Shown in pieces: positions 1-12,567 of a stretch of 64,000 nucleotides of DNA. The stretch is from Bullera alba (lineage: Eukaryota > Basidiomycota > Tremellomycetes > Tremellales > Bulleraceae), in contig BCIX01000001.1 of NCBI GenBank assembly GCA_001600095.1, positions 5,109,198-5,173,197 on the forward strand. Reading direction: 5' to 3'. The first letter of the stretch is position 1; each line of letters begins with the position of its first letter. The notes under the pieces are model-generated. The model was not told the DNA's origin, searched no databases, and was given only the letters and a program-made list of their open reading frames with translations. The position numbers and the translations under genes were made by a program.

Positions 1-2
1 GA

Positions 3-1643
3 TTGACACTCAAAGATCAGCTCAGGCAGCTGGACGAGCAGGATGCGCCTCCACCAACACTGGACCCGGAATCGGCATACACCTCCTTGGACTCGAACGA
101 CATCAGCGCCCGGGCGGGCGACGAGGGAAGGGAGCATTACCTAGATGTCGGGCCGTCAAAGCTCAGAGCTCAGAGGAGTGACGTTAGTCAAAGTCTGCTA
201 GGGGACAAGTATGAGGGCAAGCGAGTTGGTCGGATGAAAATCTTTGATGATGATGAAGATGAGGATGAGGCGGCACCATTCGGAGCGGTTGAAGACGATG
301 AGGACGAGGAGAGCAATATGGGCTCCGATGACGATGGCGAAGATGACGATGGTGATGAGGATGAGGAAGACGATGAGGAGGAGGGCGATGAAGATGATGA
401 GGACGACGATGACGACGAAGAAGAAGAGGACGAAGAGGATGAGGGAGACGAGGAGGAAGAGGAAGAAGGAAGGGCGGGTCGGCCTCAGGTCTCTGTACCG
501 ACAGTGAAGACCGCTTCGCGAGCACTGGATCCCGTCGGTGCCCTGCGGGAAGCAAGGATGAAGGATCTCGAAAAAGGCAGAGGCATCAAGAGGCAGAAGG
601 TGAGCTGGCGGGAACCCAGCCAAACTTGATGGCAGTCCGAAGCTGACATCACGCGCAGGCGCTCTTCGATACGCTCCTGACATTGCGAATCACGTATCAG
701 AAAGCCCTAACCGCTGCTGCTCTGCTCAATCAGCCACTACCTGAAGACCCATCGGGACAACTGGGTGAACAGAGAAACGCAGTGATGGCGTCCTTGGCGG
801 ATCTAAACGAAAAGCTACTCGAAGTCAGAACGGCTCTTGTGCTTCCAGGCACAGACGTGCCGGAACTCGGAAAGCGGAAGAGAGGGGACGACACTGTGGA
901 TGAGGCATACATCGTTTCGGCGGCGCAAGACTCGTTGGGTCTGGTCGATGCGTGAGCTCTCGAGTGCCTTCATGGGCCAACATCAGCTGACTATCGGCAC
1001 TATAGCGAGCATCCTCAGATGCTTGGTATCTTGAACAAGTGGTCGAGTAAGATTCAGGTCGCCAGCATGGCCGTGACGTCGAAAGCGGCTGGCTCGAGTA
1101 AATTCCTACAAGGGACCAAGGGGCAGACTGGAGTGGTGGACGCCATCGACGCCGGACTAGCAAGCAAGGTACGTGATATCACAAATCTATGGCGGGTTTT
1201 CTGACATGACAATATAGCGTGACTCTGACAAGACATTCTTGGAGAGCGAAGAGGGCGGATACAGGGGTCTCTTGAAGGAAGTCATCGACTCGCGGTCGGG
1301 GGCTTCCGGAGGAGTCGACCTGAGTCACTTGAGGCGAGAGAGGAAGAAGAAGAGGGAGGAGGAGCGGGGAGGCAGTAAAGGAAGGAAATTGAGGTATGTC
1401 CCTCTTCACACCACAGGTACTGACTGTTGCAGGTATACCATTCATGAGAAAGCGCAGAACTTTGTTGTGCCTATACCCCTCCGACAAGGCTGGCACGAAG
1501 AGCAGATTGACGAGCTGTTCTCGAGTTTATTGGGCGGCGCTGGGGAGAAAGGGGCCCAAAGCGAGGGCATCCTAGGAGCCAACGAAACGAGCACGGCCGG
1601 AGAAGGCGGCTTGGCTGGCTTGGGCGGACTGAGAGTGTTCTAG
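3..1643 (+). CDS. BFR2: BFR2/AATF (TRAUB family) ribosome-biogenesis protein, 5' partial
   Basis: Nucleolar protein of the AATF/Che-1/Bfr2 family, needed for early 40S (SSU processome) assembly. I see five exons, about 3-599, 659-951, 1006-1168, 1218-1393 and 1433-1643, which join in frame. The N-terminal part ([13 protein letters not shown]) is followed by a very long Asp/Glu tract encoded by about 250-465. A central helical region ([21 protein letters not shown] leucine-zipper-containing domain) follows, then the C-terminal TRAUB domain ([35 protein letters not shown]) that is diagnostic for the family. The first in-frame codon at 3 is TTG, so the true ATG lies outside the window and only a few residues are missing. 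SLH1 follows on the same strand after about 410 bp. Confidence 0.9.
244..470 (+). repeat. GAT/GAC/GAG-rich low-complexity tract coding for polyacid
   Basis: A purine-rich, imperfect trinucleotide tract inside the first BFR2 exon. It codes for a nearly uninterrupted run of Asp and Glu (about 75 residues) and is the most acidic stretch in the window. Codon choice is mixed (GAT, GAC, GAG, GAA), so it is a selected acidic segment rather than a clean microsatellite. Confidence 0.7.
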
Positions 1644-2054
1644 GTTGATTATGGCTCTGGTAACTTGAGATGCGTTGTCGCCCCACTGACACCTTGTTCA
1701 CACGTCACAAGGAGAGACCATGCAACCTCGATTGACTATTTACATTGCGATCCTGAGGCCAGGCTTAAGGGGATCGCTTCCTGGTGCAAGGTGCGCAGCT
1801 GAAGTGCAGCTTCATAGCAAGTCCTTCATGCCTTCATTACGATCAGCTGCCACGTGGATTGCAAGTGAGAGCGGCGTCGCGTTTCGGATCCGGGTTACGT
1901 TTCAGCGGGGCCTCGAAAAGTTGAGTTAGTCCGCCGCGTGAGATGACCCGTTTCGACATTCGCGCATCGATAGATCGTGTGCAGATAGTATCCTTTACAA
2001 GGGGACCAGAACCTGGCACGGTCTACGGACATCGAAGCACGACCAAGATACAGC
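1644..2054. other. intergenic region BFR2-SLH1
   Basis: Tandem (head-to-tail) spacer holding the BFR2 3' UTR and the SLH1 promoter. The open frames here are interrupted or lack coding features. I see no repeat or RNA gene. Confidence 0.5.
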
Positions 2055-5000
2055 ATGTCCGTTCCCTCATGGCTCGATGGCCTCCTAGCTGCTGTCAATC
2101 CCCCGAAGGAGGTGAAGGTCAACGGTCACGACGTAAATGCCGAATGGACGGCTTTTCTGGAGAGCGGAGCGTCGAATGGGTGAGCTGCAGGGTATTCCAG
2201 TCCGCGCAGAAGCATGAAGCTGACTTCTATGATTCCAGATCGAGTGACCAGGACATCTCGGTTGATCCTGAACTGCTGGAGATCTCGAATGCACCGTCCT
2301 TACTTGACTTTTACCCAAATGCCGGGCCTTCACGGCTACGGGGCATGGCAAGCGACGTTGGCACGACCTCGGACCTCGGTGTGGGGTCTTCCAGCCAGCA
2401 GAATGGTGCTGCCTCTTTGATGTCTCGATTGCAAAGGTATGACAGGGTTCACGACTTCAAGGCTGACGCTAGGCAATTGCCGGTCTCTTCATCGTTTGAC
2501 AGCCTGGCTTCGATCTTGGCCAGCTCACGGTCCAACGAGGATATCCAGCTAGAACTGGTCGAGCTTCTAGGCTTCGAAGGAGAGGGATTGCAGTTGGTCG
2601 AGGAGATCCTCCGACACGGAGTTAGGCAAGATGTTGTCGCGCAACTGACGACTCAAGCTGGACGTCCAACAAGAAGCGCCTCGCCTCCGAAAGTGAGTAC
2701 CGCATCGTGAGCATGTGCGGGTGCTGAGATCGCGAAGAATGGAAAGCAAAATGGACACACCAACAAGAATGGCCATTCGAGCTATCTACCCTCTGCGAGG
2801 CTGACCTTGACGGCGTCAAAGGGAAAGGACAAGAAGCAAAAGATGAACATGACCGACCTCCTGGGCACCACAGAGGATATCGACAGGAGAATACAGGACC
2901 AGCTCGACCGACCAAAAGCGCTGTTTCACGAGGATGGTCCGGTGCGTCAGCCTATAAGTGTCAGCGGCCCCGATGCTCATATTCTTTGCAGCGGATCGTG
3001 GAAGAAGAGATCTTGCCTCATGTGTATACGTCGGGCGCGAAATCGCACGTTATGCTGTCGCAAGGCGGGCGGTTCGCGCTGCCAGATGGGACCATCAGAC
3101 AGATTGGAGATGTGAGTGCGAAGTCAATCATAATTAGCTGACACACTCCAGACCTGCGAGGAGGTTATCATCCCTCCTGCCCGTCCAGCGCCAATCAAAA
3201 TTAACGAAAAACCGGTCAAGATCGCAGATCTGCCACCGATCGCCAAGGGCTGTTTCCCGGTGAGTCAAAGTGCCCGCTTGATGAATGAGACTGACCATGT
3301 GACAGAACTATGTCACGCTCAATAGAATGCAGAGTATAGTCCAGCCCACGGCGATGAACACAAATGAGAACCTGCTCATTTGCGGTGAGTCTTACTCGAG
3401 CCATAGTAATCTATCGTCGCTGAAGCAGAGCTTCTAGCGCCTACTGGAGCTGTGCGTCGAATTTGCCTCTCATGGGCACCTGACTGATGATTTTTAGGGT
3501 AAAACCGACGTCGCCATCATGTCCATCATCCGTGTCCTAGCTCAGCATGTCGACGCGAGTTCCACCAGCCATCCTTCGGGATTCAATATTCTGCGGGACA
3601 CTTTCAAGATCATCTACGTCGCACCCATGAAGGCTTTAGCGGCGGAGATCACCCGAAAATTCAGCAAACGACTCGCCTGGCTTGGCATCAAAGTCAGGGA
3701 GTTGACCGGTGATATGCAATTGACCAGACAAGAGATCAACGAGACGCAAGTGATCGTCACGACGCCGGAGAAATGGGATGTCGTCACGCGAAAGCCTACG
3801 GGAGAGGGAGAGCTGGCCTCGGTGAGTACACATTCCCAAACGCCGAGCTGACGCTGTTGTAGAAAGTCAAACTGCTCATTATCGACGAGGTCCATCTTTT
3901 GAACGAAGATCGAGGTGCCGTCATCGAGACCATCGTTGCGAGGACACTGCGCCAAGTCGAGTCGAGTCAGAGTTTGATCCGTATTGTCGGTCTCAGTGCC
4001 ACCTTGCCGAATTATGTCGATGTCAGCGACTTTTTGAGGTGGGTTCGGTATGTCGACAGGTAGCTAACGCCCCAGGGTGAATCGCCATCAAGGACTGTTC
4101 TTCTTCGACTCTTCATTCCGTCCAGTGCCCCTTGAGCAGCACTTCATCGGTGTGGCCGGCAAGCCACGAAGTATGGCCTCGATGCGGAATATGGATCAAG
4201 TAGTGTTCGACAAGGTATCCGAGCTAGTACAAGATGGACATCAGGTCATGGTATTCGTACATGCCAGAAAGGAAACCGTCAAGACCGCTCAAAAGCTATT
4301 CGAGATGGCGAAAGAGGAAGCCATGGTGTCCTTCTTTGATACTCGCGATCACCCCAAGTTTGAGTTCTACAGAAGGGACATATCCACAAGTAGGAACAAG
4401 GAGATGAAAGAGCTGTTCGAAAATGGATTCGGTATCCATCACGCGGGTATGTTGAGGAGCGATAGGAACATGATGGAGAAGATGTTCGAGGATCAAGCAA
4501 TCAAGGTGGGTCGATGAACATGGCTTCTCGCTCGAGCTTCGCGCTTACGCCTTCAGGTTCTATGCTGCACATCGACACTTGCCTGGGGAGTGAACTTGCC
4601 GGCTCATGCGGTCGTGATTAAGGGAACCCAGGTGTACGACAGCAATAAAGGTGCTTTCTCGGACCTGTCCGTGCTGGACGTACTTCAGGTGAGGTGCTCT
4701 TCACTATGATCTACTCAGGCTGACACTAGCAGATCTTCGGTCGAGCCGGTAGACCAGGCTACGAGACAAGTGGTGTGGGCTATATCTGCACTACTCACGA
4801 CAAGCTCGAACATTACTTGCACAACATCATGGCCCAGGTAAGTTTCGCGCATTCCATCGAACTTTGCGCTTGGACTGATCGCTCTCTCTAGCATCCTATT
4901 GAGTCCAAGTTCATTCCCGGTATGATCGACGCTTTGAATGCCGAAGTATCGCTTGGAACGATCGCCAATGTACAAGAAGCGATCCAATGGCTTGGCTATA

Positions 5001-8000
5001 CTTATCTATTTGGTGAGACTTTCTTTGAGCTTGTGAGGGCGATGTCTGACAAGAGTTGTAGTGCGAATGCGTCGAGAGCCATTTGTCTACGGTAAGCCTC
5101 TGATGATTCTTCCGGCCTCGAAGGTCATGCTGATCCAGTTCACATATAGGCATGCCCCACGACGAGCCGAAGGACGACCCTCAATTGGGTAACAAGCGAA
5201 ATGAGCTCATCACCCAGGCTGCACGCCATCTGTCGGTCGCCAAAATGATCAGGTTTGACGAGATATCAAAAGCTTTGATCATCTCGGATCTGGGTCGTAT
5301 CGCTGCCAAATATTACTTGAAATATCAAACAGTAGAGGTGTTCAGTGAGTGGACAAAATTGCTGGTCGCGGCCATGGACTGATTGGTCCAGGTACGCTCT
5401 TCCACCCTCGGATGAAGAATGCCGATCTGTTCGCAATGCTAGCCCAGGCCACAGAGGTGGGTGGCCGATTTTCGGGGAAGGACCGTGTTAACAGACATGT
5501 AGTTTGACCAGATTCAGATTCGGGAGAACGAGATCCAGGAACTCACCAGGATTCTAGAGAGCGACCATTGCCCGATGGAGGTCAAGGTGAGCCCATGTCA
5601 GATGGGGATTTAGCAATTCGTGTCTGAGACGCGATTTAGGGTGGGACAACGAACAAGCACGGCAAGGTCAACATCCTGTGAGTGGACCACATCGGTCAGA
5701 CTATAAGCTATAAGTGCTTGACTGATCTGTCTACAGCCTGCAAGCGCACATCTCAAAGGTATACATTGAAGACTTCGCGCTAGTGTCGGATGCTGCATAC
5801 GTCGCACAGGTGAGTGCACTGAGCGTCTGGAAGGTTTCTCGCCGCTGAGTTGTTGTATAGAACGCGGCCCGTATCATCAGAGCACTGCTTGAGATCGCTC
5901 TAAGCCGAAACTGGGCCAACAACGCCAGTTTGCTCATCGACCTGAGCAAAGCAATCGAACAGCGAATGTGGCCATACGAACATCCCTTGGCTCAAATCAC
6001 CACGATACATCGTGACACCCTGTACAATCTACGACAGTGGGCCGATGAGACGGAAATTGTCGACTTGCGATCCATGCCCGCGAAGGAGATCGGCGACCTG
6101 ATTCACATGAACGAGAAGCACGGTCTTGCTCTCAGGGATGCTGCCAATGCCTTCCCCACCGTGTCGATGGACTTCTCCCTGCGACCTCTCACCCACGATC
6201 TTCTCCAAATCAGCGTTCACGTTGAGCCGGAGTTCAACTGGAACGCCAAGATCTCTGGGACTACAGAGCCATTCTACGTTTGGGTCCAAGACGAGGACGG
6301 ACTGAACATCTTGCAATGGAGGAGCGTACTATTACGCCCTTCGACATCTGGAGTCGACCTCGAATTTGTGATACCTCTTGATGGTGATTCGATTCCGAAT
6401 TCACTCACCCTATTATCCGTGTCGGACAGATGGCTTGGTTCCGACAATACCAAAACGATCATGTTGGACCAGCTCACCATGCCGAATCAGTCCTCCACTC
6501 ACACTCAGCTACTCGACATCCCCTACCTGAATATCACAGCCCTGGACGATCCATCTCTACAGCAGACATATGGCAGCTTTATCAAGACTATGAACAGTAT
6601 CCAGAGCCAAGCATTCTGGTCGGCATATTACATGCAAAATAACCTGCTGTTGTCCGCGCCGGTCGCCAGTGGGAAATCCCTCATCGGCGAGGCTGCCATT
6701 TGGTGAGTAGATCCACGATCGACTTAGAAGATTTGCTAACATGTTGTCAGGCATGCTTTCCGCCACAACTCCGACGCTGTCGTCATGGTGCTTGTCCCGC
6801 ATCGTCGAGCGGTCATGGAGACCGCAGCACGGATAAGGAGTATTACTCCAAAGGCCAAGGGCATCACGGTTCAAGCCTTCAATTCCACCACCGACTTTAG
6901 CAAGTTCACCACGACCAAGCGCTTCATCGGAGTCTTTGCACCGACCTACCTGCTCGGCTTAGAAGACAGCGTTTTCCACTCATACGCCAAGCGTCTCTCG
7001 CTTCTCCTTTTGGAGGACTTGCACCTCCTGGATGAGCAGTACGAGTTGATCACCGCTCGACTACTAGCCACCCTTCGCCCTGCCAGGACCCGTGTGGTTG
7101 GCCTGACCTCTTCGCTGAACGATGCGGCCGACCTCGGTGCTTGGCTCGGCGTGGACCCAGGATCGACATACTCGTTCCAGCCGCGAGATAGAGGAAACAC
7201 GCTTTTGACCTCCGTCAAGACCTTCAGTCAGCCCCACTCGGCAACTCTCTTGAAGCTCATGGTCAAACCAGCATACGACCTGATCAGAGCGTCACCCGAC
7301 TCTGGCACAATCGTCTTCGTGCCGTCGAGAAACGCCTGTCGAACCGTTGCAACGGACATGGTCACGCAATCCGGCACAGAGATGGATCTCAGTGGATTCC
7401 TGACCACACCGAGGGAGAATGTCGAGCCGCTACTAAGTCGATTGCGGGATCCAGCCTTGTTCGAGCCACTCCTCCATGGAATCGGGTACATCGTTCCTGG
7501 GGGCTCGCCAGCCGACCTCGCCTTGGTGCTGGAGCTTTTCGCAAGTGGAGTCATCCGGGCCTTGATCGTCCCAAGAGAAGCGTGTTGGACATTGCCAGTT
7601 CGGGCGCCCTCGGTGGTCATCATGGGATGCCAATACACCCTTTTCACCGGGGACGACAGCGACAGGCGAGTGGTCAATTACTCGAGGACCGAATTGGTCA
7701 GGATGCAAGGCTTCGCAATGCCCTCTGCGCACCACTTGTCCCCGGGAGGAAGACTGTGGGTCATGTGTCAAGCCGAGCAAGCGATGATCATCACGAGAGT
7801 CCTCAACGACGGTCTTCCCTTGGAGTCGAATCTACCGGCTTTGCTCAAGCGAAACCATCCTGTGGTGCCGGATGAGTCCGTCCTTGGAGTGAACAGGATG
7901 CTCAAGTACCGCCCTCCTCCACCGATTCCCAGGCCGGGGATGAAGAGGATGACGGATCCCAGAAAGAGAGACATGATGGATATGCTCAACTGGACTTACC

Positions 8001-8383
8001 TGGCCCGTCGAATCCGAAGCAATCCGACTTACTATGACGTTCACAAGGGCACCGAGGCGGACGGCATGAGTCGATTGGTGGACGAATGGTTCAGAACCTC
8101 TGGAGAGGAGTATGCCCCCACTCCGTCTATGGAGAGCGTGTCTGCCTTTGGACCAAGATCGAGGTCGGACTCGGACTCGTGGTCGGTCTCGATAACCCCG
8201 TCAATGTCCGCTTCCGTGGCCAGGGGCCGAGATTACGATGTGAGGACAATGGCGGATGACGATGATGATAGGATGGAAGAATTGGCAGGGGAGAGTGAGG
8301 TGGATGGCGAAGTGAGAGACGTATCGAGGGTAGGCATGTCTGACGGGGAGCGACTGGGTACGCCTGCTGTGCCCGTTGAATAA
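2055..8383 (+). CDS. SLH1: Ski2-like helicase of the SLH1/ASCC3 family with a degenerate, truncated second cassette
   Basis: Homologue of Slh1/ASCC3, the helicase of the ribosome-quality-control trigger (RQT)/ASCC complex that dissociates collided ribosomes. ATG at 2055 ([15 protein letters not shown]). The N-terminal cassette is complete: motif I PTGAGKT, TTPEKWD, motif II DEVH (about 3888), motif III SATLPN, HHAGM, motif [13 protein letters not shown], motif [11 protein letters not shown] (about 4740). A full Sec63 domain follows, including the ASCC3-like stretch [30 protein letters not shown] and this region separate it from Brr2. The second cassette starts near 6620 but has ASGKS in place of GSGKT, EDLH in place of DExH, no HHAG, and no motif VI arginines (MQGFAMP). 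After [11 protein letters not shown] (about 8040) the expected second Sec63 domain is replaced by a disordered Ser/acidic tail. Roughly 1,800 aa, many short introns. Family assignment is strong; how the tail came about is inference. Confidence 0.9.
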
Positions 8384-8733
8384 GAGTCATTTCTAAACAT
8401 CGAACATAGCCTCATTTCATCACACATAGCTCCTAGATCAGCATATTACCATCCGGCATAAGCACAAAGCATACGTCAATGCATCTCCTTGACACAAGCA
8501 GCTAGGGCAAAAGGCTCACTATTCACTACAACTCGCATCGTAGACAGCAGCTGCTCTCGATCATCTGGACCTCTTCAGATGTCTTTACGTAACCTGCTTC
8601 GGACTTCGTCGCGTTTCGCGTGTCACGTCCATGCGTACGGGTCAAAGATTGATTTCCTGCGACTGAGCTATAGCTAGCCGTATAGCCACACTGGACTGTC
8701 ATTAGTACTCGGAAGACCCAGCGGTACATCACC
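8384..8733. other. intergenic region SLH1-dynein intermediate chain
   Basis: Tandem spacer with the SLH1 3' UTR and the promoter of the next gene. No convincing open frame, repeat or RNA gene seen. Confidence 0.5.
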
Positions 8734-11359
8734 ATGGCTGACAGAAGAAAGGCCGAGCTAGAGGAAAAGAGAGCAAAGGTTGCCGAGCTACGGAGAGCGA
8801 GAGATGAGCGGAAAGCCCTCCTTGCTCAAAGTGCCGACAAGCCCAGCGAGGTGAGTGGTACTGGGCAATCAAACCCAAGCAGCTGACATTGATATTGATT
8901 GACAGCCCCTGACTACCAATCGGAAAGACGTGAATGATCTGGTGGAGTCTCTTCTTGGAGGTGCTGGGGGAGCCCGACCTGGATCCCCTTTTGTCGGTTC
9001 ATCAAGGCAGAATCAAACCCCTTCGACATCTCATTCGCCGTTGCCGCCCAGCTCGCAGGGACAATATGCCTCGAGCAGTGCGGGACCTGGCGGGAGGTCC
9101 ACTCCGACAACAAGTATACCCGGCACTCCAGGTGGCAGAACAAGCAGGATGAGCAATGAGGGCGGCTCAGAGAAGACGGGTTTCCCGGGAATCAGCGGTC
9201 CAGGTAGATCAACACCCGTCGGGCCAATGGCGGATAGGTGAATCAGCTATTTCGTCTGAACGAAGTGGTCACGGTGCTAAGTGTCTTTAGGGAGATTATG
9301 GGCTCCCCATTCCAGCAGTCCGTCGACTTTGTCGATCATTCCTCGGAACTGTACGAGCTTCCCACAAAGGTGAATGAGGGCTCTGCGATACTACGCTGCA
9401 ATGCTAATGAGCTCTTAGGCCATGGCTAAACCGGTCACGTACTCCAAAGCGATTCAAACATCCATGTCCACCTCAACAGATGATTTGGAGAATGACGATC
9501 TGGGCGAAGACGAGGCAGACAGACGGAATCGCAGCGATGGAGGAAGTGGTAGAGAGACGGAAGAAGAAATGCGGAAAAGGATCATGCAGGAGCTAGAGGC
9601 CGAGAGGAACGCCTTGGAGGAGGAATTGCTGGTATTGAAGAGGGCTGGTGAAGCCAAAGGCTTACCAGGTGTGTGCCGACATCTCGTTCTGAATCACGGC
9701 TGACTCCGGGTAGATCTGTCCAATGAACAAAGACAGGCTATCTTTGCTCAACCGGACTTCACTTCTTTCATCGAAGAGTCGACGAAGATTGTGCAGAGAG
9801 CTCTGAGTGACGGGTACGACTATATCCGGGACTACTCGATAGGCGTTGATGGCGGCTTGTGAGTTTTTAGCACGCCCCCCTTTGTGTTCATACCACTGAT
9901 CTTGCATCCACAGTGACGAGGCTGATGGCCAGCGCGTCAAGCTTGTTTGCGCCTTCTCAGACGAGCGGTGGACTGCCGGACGATCAGTTACGGATCTCGA
10001 CTGGTCGCCAAAAGTGAGTTGAGACAGCCGTGACTGAGGTGGCAACTGACAGGGTGTTGTAGTACCCTGAACTTGTAGTGGCTTCATATAACAAGAATCC
10101 AAAGGCGCCAAATGATCCTGATGGAATCGTGGCCGTCTGGAATCTACATCTACTGGAGCGCCCCGAATTTGTCTTCCACTCTCCAGTATGTGACTTGAAC
10201 GAGGCAAGTTTTTTCGATGCTAACAGTTCTTAGTCCGACGTCCTGTCCGTGACCTTCTCACCCTTTCATCCCAACTTGATCTTCGGCGGGTCCTACTCTG
10301 GTCAGGTGCTGCTCTGGGACACCAGGGCCAAGCAGCTACCCGTGCTGAAAACGCCCCTATCCGCTTCTGGTCATACCTACCCAATCTACGCTATGAAGAT
10401 GGTCGGCACTCAAAACGCAAACAACCTCATAACGAGCAGTACAGACGGCATGGTCTGTAGTTGGCTTGCCGATATGCTTGCCCAGCCTCAGGTGAGTCGA
10501 CAGGACAAGGTCGCGATGTTTGCTGATCGCCTTTACTTTGTAGGAAGCGCTCCCGCTGATTGCTCCCTCGCATAACAAAACAGACGAAGTGTCAATAACC
10601 TGCCTCGACTTCCCAGACTCTGAAACGGCCACCTTCTGGATCGGCACGGAAGAAGGCTCGGTCTACCAAGCGAATCGATACGACCGGGCATCATCGAAGG
10701 CCGGCCTGAGCTCCGCTCCTGATGACATCTACCGGGGCCACTCAGGACCGATCACGGGGATCCACTTTCACCCTTCGAGCGGAAGCATCGACTTCTCCGA
10801 CCTTTTCTTGACAAGTTCTGTGGATTGGACGGTCAAGCTCTGGCGGACAAAGGCCACTTCGTCAACTTCGGCACCTACAAAATCGGCCCCCGAGCGGAGT
10901 GACAAGAACGCACCGGGCATCTCGCCTCTCACGTCGTTTGAAGAGGCGGACGATTATGTCTTTGACGCGAAATGGCACCCTAATCACCCAGCGATGTTTG
11001 GAACAGTTGACGGAAGCGGCAAATTCGATCTGTGGAACTTGAACCACGATACCGAGGTGAGTACAGGAAATCGCTCAAGCTTGGGTCGCTGACACAGTGG
11101 ACAGGTGCCGATAGTGTCAACCCAAGTCTCTTCTCGGGCCATTAACAAGCTCGCATGGGACAAGACTCAATTGTCCCGAAAAGCGGCCTTGGGATCCAGC
11201 GATGGCAAGGTATACGTGTACGACGTCGCGGAGAAGATGGTTTCACCTAGGGACAACGAGTGGACGGAGTTCCAGAAATCGCTGCAAGGGATGAAAGCCG
11301 CTCAACAGCCAACGAGTCTCTCCGTCGACCCGCCCTCGGGAAGCAGATTTGCTAGGTAA
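8734..11359 (+). CDS. cytoplasmic dynein 1 intermediate chain (WD40)
   Basis: Non-catalytic dynein subunit that links the heavy chains, light chains and dynactin. ATG at 8734. The first exon encodes the charged N-terminal single helix (MADRRKAELEEKRAKVAELR) that binds p150Glued/NudE. Then come the NDLVESLLGG segment, a Ser/Pro linker, and a light-chain docking motif (TYSKAIQTS, near 9440), equivalent to the animal SYSKETQT site for LC8/Tctex. A charged helix (about 9550-9650) and six or seven WD40 blades follow, for example VTFSPFHPNLIFGGSYSGQVLLWD (10250-10320) and the GHSGPITGIHFHP/VDWTVKLW blade (10740-10850). About 650 aa, normal for the family, split by about ten short introns. At the end (GSRFAR) reading through and splicing a possible 35-nt intron give the same last residue before a stop. 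Confidence 0.92.
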
Positions 11360-11462
11360 ATGATGTCGAGTACACCGCGGGCTGTTGATAGATGAACGAT
11401 TTGACGAAAATCTATGATAATGCATCCATAACGACGTCCACAAACCTGATCGCCGACCAGAT

Positions 11463-12567
11463 CTACCCTAAACTGCTGTATCCACCTCGTCCGCTACTGC
11501 CTCCTCCGCCTCCGCCCTTCAGACCTGCAAAGACATGCGAGAAGAGGTCCTGAATCAGAGCGGGGAACTCGCGCCAGAAATCCCGGTGAGGTATCAGGTC
11601 CCAACCCTTGGCTGAGTATTGCTGGTGGTTGTAGAAGATGCCTAGAAGTGTGATGAGCTTGGGACCCCAACGCTAGGAATATGACCTACCGATGCCAAAG
11701 TACAATGCGAGCGAGAAGACGATAAGCCAGAACATGAATTTGATGAAGCCCCACAATCCCATTCCTTTACTCGTGTCGGGTGCTGGTGGGATCTCTTCGC
11801 CAGGCGTGCGAGGGCATGCGTCTGGAGTCGCCCAAGTAAGTGAAAGTTGATTCGATGAGTAGGAGGAGAACTCTGGGTTCGAGTCCTGGGCATCTGGGTC
11901 GCATAGGAGCGTAAGGTTTAGCCGTTGCTGGTTTCTGCAGCTCGAATCAGCTCTCCGCTCTCAGCCAAGAGCCTCCAAGCAGACCCACCCTGCATACTCG
12001 GGCCCGTAGACCTGTATACTCAGACCATCGAGACCGTTCTTGCCTAGTGCCTCGGTACGGATGTCGTCGTCAGAGACGTCCATGGGCCAGATTGGGATCA
12101 CGGCCGTAACTCTATCCGGATTCGAATCGCTTGCTTTGTGGTTGATGAATTTGAGGCACACTTTGGTATTCGAGCCGCACTACGAGGGGGATATCGTCAG
12201 GCTTGCCTCAATATATGATCCGTAGTCCTTCCTCCTTGAGCAGAATACAGCCTGTCGACATAGTGGCAGACCTGCGAGCGCCCAAGGAACTATGGACATA
12301 AATCGTGAAGTAACTCACTTGATCCCGGTCATCTATCCCTTCTTCCTTCTGCAGACCGTCTTCCGAGCACAGGTCCATCCTCACCATTGCGTCGTTGGTC
12401 GTTGGCGGAGTCGGTGTGTCCTTCTGCTCAGCGACCCTCAGGCCAGATAGCGGACTGATGTCATAGTGTATCGACCCAACGTCGAGAGAGCAGGAGAATG
12501 CGTCGACACAGGTGGCTAGTAGGAGGAGAGCGACGCCTTTGCGTAGGCTAATGAGGTCTGGCAGCAT
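11463..12567 (-). CDS. ATG27: Atg27-like autophagy membrane protein (MRH domain)
   Basis: Type I membrane protein of the Atg27 family, which traffics between Golgi, endosome and vacuole and supports Atg9 cycling. ATG at 12567 opens a signal peptide (MLPDLISLRKGVALLLLATCVDA). The lumenal mannose-6-phosphate-receptor-homology domain begins with FSCSLDVGSIHYDISPLSG and continues after an intron with CGSNTKVCLKFINHK. A single membrane helix (GFIKFMFWLIVFSLALYFGI) is encoded near 11690-11750. The cytosolic tail has the conserved FYNHQQYSAKGWDLIPHRDFW pattern (split here in reading) and ends GGYSSLG, with a Gly-rich stretch. Stop at 11463. It is divergent from the cyclin gene. The intron between about 12188 and 12318 is longer than its neighbours, so that border is the least certain. 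Confidence 0.83.

Noticed and set aside
3..5. TTG at position 3 as the start of BFR2
   Set aside because: Eukaryotic start codon is ATG; the conserved TLKDQL follows directly, so the true start is just outside the window.
184..683. minus-strand frames with poly-His/Pro and poly-Ile/Val opposite BFR2
   Set aside because: They are simply the complement of the GAT/GAC/GAG tract; no independent coding signal.
11870..11900. T-loop-like GGGTTCGAGTCC that could mark a tRNA 3' half
   Set aside because: No matching acceptor stem, D arm or anticodon arm upstream; the sequence lies inside the ATG27 coding exon, where it reads DPDAQDSNPEF on the minus strand.
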